A stretch of DNA of 64,000 nucleotides. Source: Microbulbifer sp. ALW1. GTDB taxonomy: Bacteria; Pseudomonadota; Gammaproteobacteria; Pseudomonadales; Cellvibrionaceae. Below the pieces are notes generated by a model. That model made no database searches. It worked only from the letters and a program-made list of their open reading frames with translations, and was not told where the DNA came from. Below, in pieces: positions 61,652 through 64,000 of the stretch. The stretch lies in assembly GCF_009903625.1 (NCBI RefSeq), contig NZ_CP047569.1, positions 2,830,501-2,894,500 of the forward strand. Reading direction: 5' to 3'. Within the stretch, counting starts at the first letter, position 1, and each line of letters opens with the position of its first letter. A program made the translations under genes and the position numbers.

Positions 61652-61674
61652 AAAAAAGCCGGGCAATGCCCGGC
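61652..61674 (-). terminator. Terminator of phhA
   Basis: Stem GCCGGGC/GCCCGGC with loop AAT (plus-strand 61658-61674), followed on the minus strand by T6. It lies 39 bases past the phhA stop. Confidence 0.88.
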
Positions 61675-61713
61675 CAAGCAACAGGGGATTGTTGGAAAAA
61701 TGTCCTGAGGCGG

Positions 61714-62520
61714 TCAGGCCGCTTCTTTGGGGGGGAACAGCGGCTCGAAGAGACCGGCGGCCATGGCTTCGCGTACCCGAGCCATCAGGTCGATCTCGGT
61801 CAGCTGTTGCAGGTCTTCCAGGTCGTTCAGTACGTAGTAGATGGGCTGGACGATATCGATCCGGTAAGGCGTGCGCAGGGTGTCGATCACCTCGAAGGGC
61901 GCGCGAGCGGGTGCATCACTCAGAGCGTAAAGGGTTTCCTTGGGCGAAGACAGAATGCCGCCGCCATAGATGCGCAGGCCGTCATCGGTTTTCAGCAGGC
62001 CGAATTCCACGGTGAACCAGTAAAGTCGTGCGAGGTAGGCGCGCTCTTTGGGGGAAGCCTTGAGCCCCAGCTCGCCGTATTTCTGGGTGAAGTTGGCGAA
62101 GGCCGGGTTGGTGAGCATGGCGCAGTGGCCAAATATCTCGTGGAAAATATCCGGTTCCTGCAGATAGTCGAATTCTTCCGGGGTGCGGATAAACGTTGCC
62201 ACCGGGAATTTGCGCTCGGACAGCAGGCGGAAGAAGGTTTCAAACCCGATCAGTGCCGGCACCCGGGCTACTTCCCAGCCGGTTTCCCGGCGCAGTACGC
62301 TGCTGATTTCGTCGAGCTGGGGAATGCGGTCGCGGGGCAGGTCGAGCAATTCCAGGCCGTGCAGGTATTCGTCACAGGCCCGGCCCGGCACGATTTCCAG
62401 CTGGCGCTCGATCAGTTGTTGCCAGGTCTGGTGCTCCAGCTCGGAGTATTCGATAAAGCCGTTGGCATCGGGCTCGCGGGCCACATATTTGCTGGGCTTT
62501 TTAGTGCCGGAATTGTTCAT
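61714..62520 (-). CDS. phhA: Phenylalanine 4-monooxygenase
   Basis: A 268-residue iron- and tetrahydropterin-dependent enzyme that hydroxylates phenylalanine to tyrosine. The iron ligands are His127 and His132 in DIFHEIFGHCAM and Glu172 in WFTVEFGLL. PEEFDYLQEPDIFHE is the family signature. The ATG at 62520 has GGAGGT five bases upstream; an ATG at 62532 lacks any such site. No phhB (pterin dehydratase) gene is adjacent. The divergent neighbour is a TyrR/PhhR-type regulator, its likely activator. Confidence 0.95.
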   Translation of the reverse strand: MNNSGTKKPSKYVAREPDANGFIEYSELEHQTWQQLIERQLEIVPGRACDEYLHGLELLDLPRDRIPQLDEISSVLRRETGWEVARVPALIGFETFFRLLSERKFPVATFIRTPEEFDYLQEPDIFHEIFGHCAMLTNPAFANFTQKYGELGLKASPKERAYLARLYWFTVEFGLLKTDDGLRIYGGGILSSPKETLYALSDAPARAPFEVIDTLRTPYRIDIVQPIYYVLNDLEDLQQLTEIDLMARVREAMAAGLFEPLFPPKEAA

Positions 62521-62721
62521 GGCTACCTCCATCGTTCAGCACCGGCGAGTCTGGTATTCAGTGTCACCGTAATGCTGTGTCTGTTGTTTTTATTGGTGCA
62601 GATATCTCTTCTCTATTCTTAGACACCCTGCGCTGACAATGGCAGGTCCGCAGTGGCAGATCTTGTGGTTGCGGCAGGCGAAGCGCTAGACTTTCTGTAA
62701 AGAAATATTTACAGGCGAGCC
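62521..62721. promoter_or_regulatory. phhA-tyrR divergent promoter region
   Basis: A 201-base gap between the divergent phhA and tyrR/phhR starts. It contains one perfect TyrR box next to the regulator's start codon; no second box close to phhA was found by eye. Confidence 0.55.
62696..62713 (+). promoter_or_regulatory. Perfect TyrR box upstream of the tyrR-like gene
   Basis: TGTAAA-N6-TTTACA, identical to the TyrR/PhhR operator consensus. It ends eight bases before the ATG at 62722, overlapping the ribosome binding region, which implies strong autorepression. Confidence 0.75.
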
Positions 62722-64000
62722 ATGCGTATCGAAATAACCTGCAGCAATCGCGTAGGTATCCTGCAAGAAATCATGGGGATCTTTTCCGAATATCGGGTGA
62801 ATGTTGCGTCGGGTGAGCTGGGTGGCGACAGTGGTGACAAGGTCTACCTGTCCGCCCCTGGCCTTCTGGTCACGCAATTTCAGGCCATCGAAAAATCCTT
62901 GCAGCGGGTGCCAGGGGTGCGTTCGGTGCGCCGTATTGCCCTGATTCCGTCGGAGCGGCGCCATTTCGAACTGGATACACTGCTGCGGCACGTGGCGGAA
63001 CCGGTGCTGTCGGTGGATCGGGATGGGCGCATCATCGCGGCCAATCTGGCGGCTGCGCGGGCGCTGGGGGTCAGTCTCGGTCAGGCACCGGGTATGCAGT
63101 TGCAACGTTTCCTGCCCCGCTTGCAGCTGAAAGAGCTGTTACGGGGTTTTACGGTACCGCGCTATGGCTTGCCGGTTTCAGTGCGGGGCCGGGCTTATAC
63201 CCTCGACTGGTCCCCCATCGCGCTGGCCGATGACCCGGGCGCTGTGGCCTCGCTGGCGGGGGCGGTGATTACCTTGCAGCGACTGTCGGCGGAAGAGGGC
63301 GAACCGCAAGAGCGTCCCGAGCCCCGGGTGCTGTGGGATCTCGACAAGCGGCGTGAGGCCTGTCTGAAGTTGCAGCAACTGGCGCCACTTGAAGAGCCGT
63401 TGCTGATCAGCGGGGAGGCCGGCAGTGGCAAAACGACCTTTCTGCAGGCGGCCTATTACCTGTGTCCGCTCGCGGAAACTGGCCAGCTCCGGTACTTGTC
63501 CGGTCGCCAGCTGGATCAAAAGGTGTTGCGTGATGCGGCGGCGCTGGGCGGTGATGCGGTGGTGCTGATCGATGATCTGGAGCAGGCACCAGACGAAATA
63601 CAGCGCTTGCTGGCCGAACATCTCCTGCGCGGCGCCATGCCGCCCCGGTTGATGGTTTCTGCCGCTTCCTCAATTTCCCTGATCCCGGCTTTGCGCCAAT
63701 TACTGCTCAACCAGATCACTTTGCCGCCGCTACGTAGTATGCGTCCAGCGATTGCCGACTTTGCACAGTTGATACTGGCAGAGACCGCCGGCGCCGCAGT
63801 TGAGCTGGATGATGCGGTCCGTCAGGTTTTGATGTCGCTGGACTGGCCGACCAATTTACGCGGGCTAAGCGCCCATTTGCAGGGTGCTTTGGCGCATGCA
63901 GAAGGCGGCGCAAATCAGAGTGCCCGGAGCAACGTCATCAGCCTGGCAGACTTGCCTGCGGCCGCCATGGCAGAGCAGTTACCTTGGCAGGACTGGGGGC
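62722..64000 (+). CDS. tyrR: TyrR/PhhR-type aromatic amino acid regulator, 5' part
   Basis: The first 426 residues of a gene that runs off the window. An N-terminal ACT domain (MRIEITCSNRVGILQEIMGIFSEY) is followed by a PAS domain (residues ~85-190, AEPVLSVDRDGRIIAAN) and an AAA+ domain with Walker A GEAGSGKT (231-238) and Walker B VVLIDD (280-285). The region where sigma-54 activators carry GAFTGA is shortened, as in TyrR, which acts with sigma-70. The Fis-type DNA-binding domain lies beyond the window edge. It should sense aromatic amino acids and control phhA and itself. Confidence 0.88.
   Translation, partial: MRIEITCSNRVGILQEIMGIFSEYRVNVASGELGGDSGDKVYLSAPGLLVTQFQAIEKSLQRVPGVRSVRRIALIPSERRHFELDTLLRHVAEPVLSVDRDGRIIAANLAAARALGVSLGQAPGMQLQRFLPRLQLKELLRGFTVPRYGLPVSVRGRAYTLDWSPIALADDPGAVASLAGAVITLQRLSAEEGEPQERPEPRVLWDLDKRREACLKLQQLAPLEEPLLISGEAGSGKTTFLQAAYYLCPLAETGQLRYLSGRQLDQKVLRDAAALGGDAVVLIDDLEQAPDEIQRLLAEHLLRGAMPPRLMVSAASSISLIPALRQLLLNQITLPPLRSMRPAIADFAQLILAETAGAAVELDDAVRQVLMSLDWPTNLRGLSAHLQGALAHAEGGANQSARSNVISLADLPAAAMAEQLPWQDWG

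Overview
The window reads as ordinary chromosome of a Gram-negative marine-type gammaproteobacterium. The evidence is the combination of CmoA/CmoB/CmoM wobble-uridine modification enzymes, GreB, RsmJ, SlyX, AGCS and RND transporters, lipid A-type phosphoethanolamine transfer, curli-like repeats and a TyrR/PhhR-PhhA pair. Gene content and moderately high GC would fit the Cellvibrionales (for example a Microbulbifer-like genus), but the genus is a guess. I see no phage, IS element, CRISPR array, tRNA or rRNA.

Layout. 1-2.4 kb: end of a cyclopropane-fatty-acid synthase gene, a DUF2878 membrane protein and two probable lipoproteins. 2.4-7.5 kb: a 990-residue di-haem MauG/CcpA-type cytochrome faces away from a lone curlin-repeat protein across 1.2 kb of AT-rich DNA. 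7.5-14.2 kb: putA with a divergent lrp, a DMT exporter, an acyl-CoA dehydrogenase and greB. 14.3-20.9 kb: an envelope-modification block made of an OmpR-type two-component system, an EptA-like phosphoethanolamine transferase, a PAP2 phosphatase and an LtaS-like phosphoglycerol transferase. 20.9-34.6 kb: S9 peptidase, AGCS symporter, an 884-residue protein with a degenerate M48 fold, Sui1/YciH, a Kv-type channel, an EstB-type serine hydrolase, SlyX, an OmpA-like lipoprotein, small envelope proteins and RsmJ. 34.6-42.9 kb: L-serine dehydratase and a prep-cmoA-cmoB operon, with cmoM just beyond. 42.9-51.4 kb: a frameshifted DnaJ-domain gene, porin, methyltransferase, MsrA, mercaptopyruvate sulfurtransferase, TAP-like hydrolase, TRIC-type channel and glutaryl-CoA dehydrogenase. 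51.8-57.8 kb: a complete tripartite RND efflux operon. 57.9-64 kb: a CPA2 antiporter, a class V aminotransferase with its own Lrp-type regulator, then phhA and a divergent tyrR/phhR cut by the window edge.

How genes work together. Proline catabolism (putA) is probably controlled by the divergent Lrp, because PutA lacks its own DNA-binding domain. Phenylalanine hydroxylation (phhA) is probably controlled by the adjacent TyrR-type protein; a perfect TGTAAA-N6-TTTACA box sits just before that regulator's start codon. The two-component system probably controls eptA and the LtaS-like gene: both promoters carry NTTNAC half-sites phased at exactly 11 bp.

The most unusual non-coding signal is a pair of intergenic elements (49992-50063 and 57827-57920) that share one fold: a closing stem, a GC-rich hairpin with a GGGA-containing loop, the linker AGC, a short hairpin containing GGATG, and TTTACRGCG. 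Their stems differ in sequence, so base pairing appears to be kept rather than sequence.
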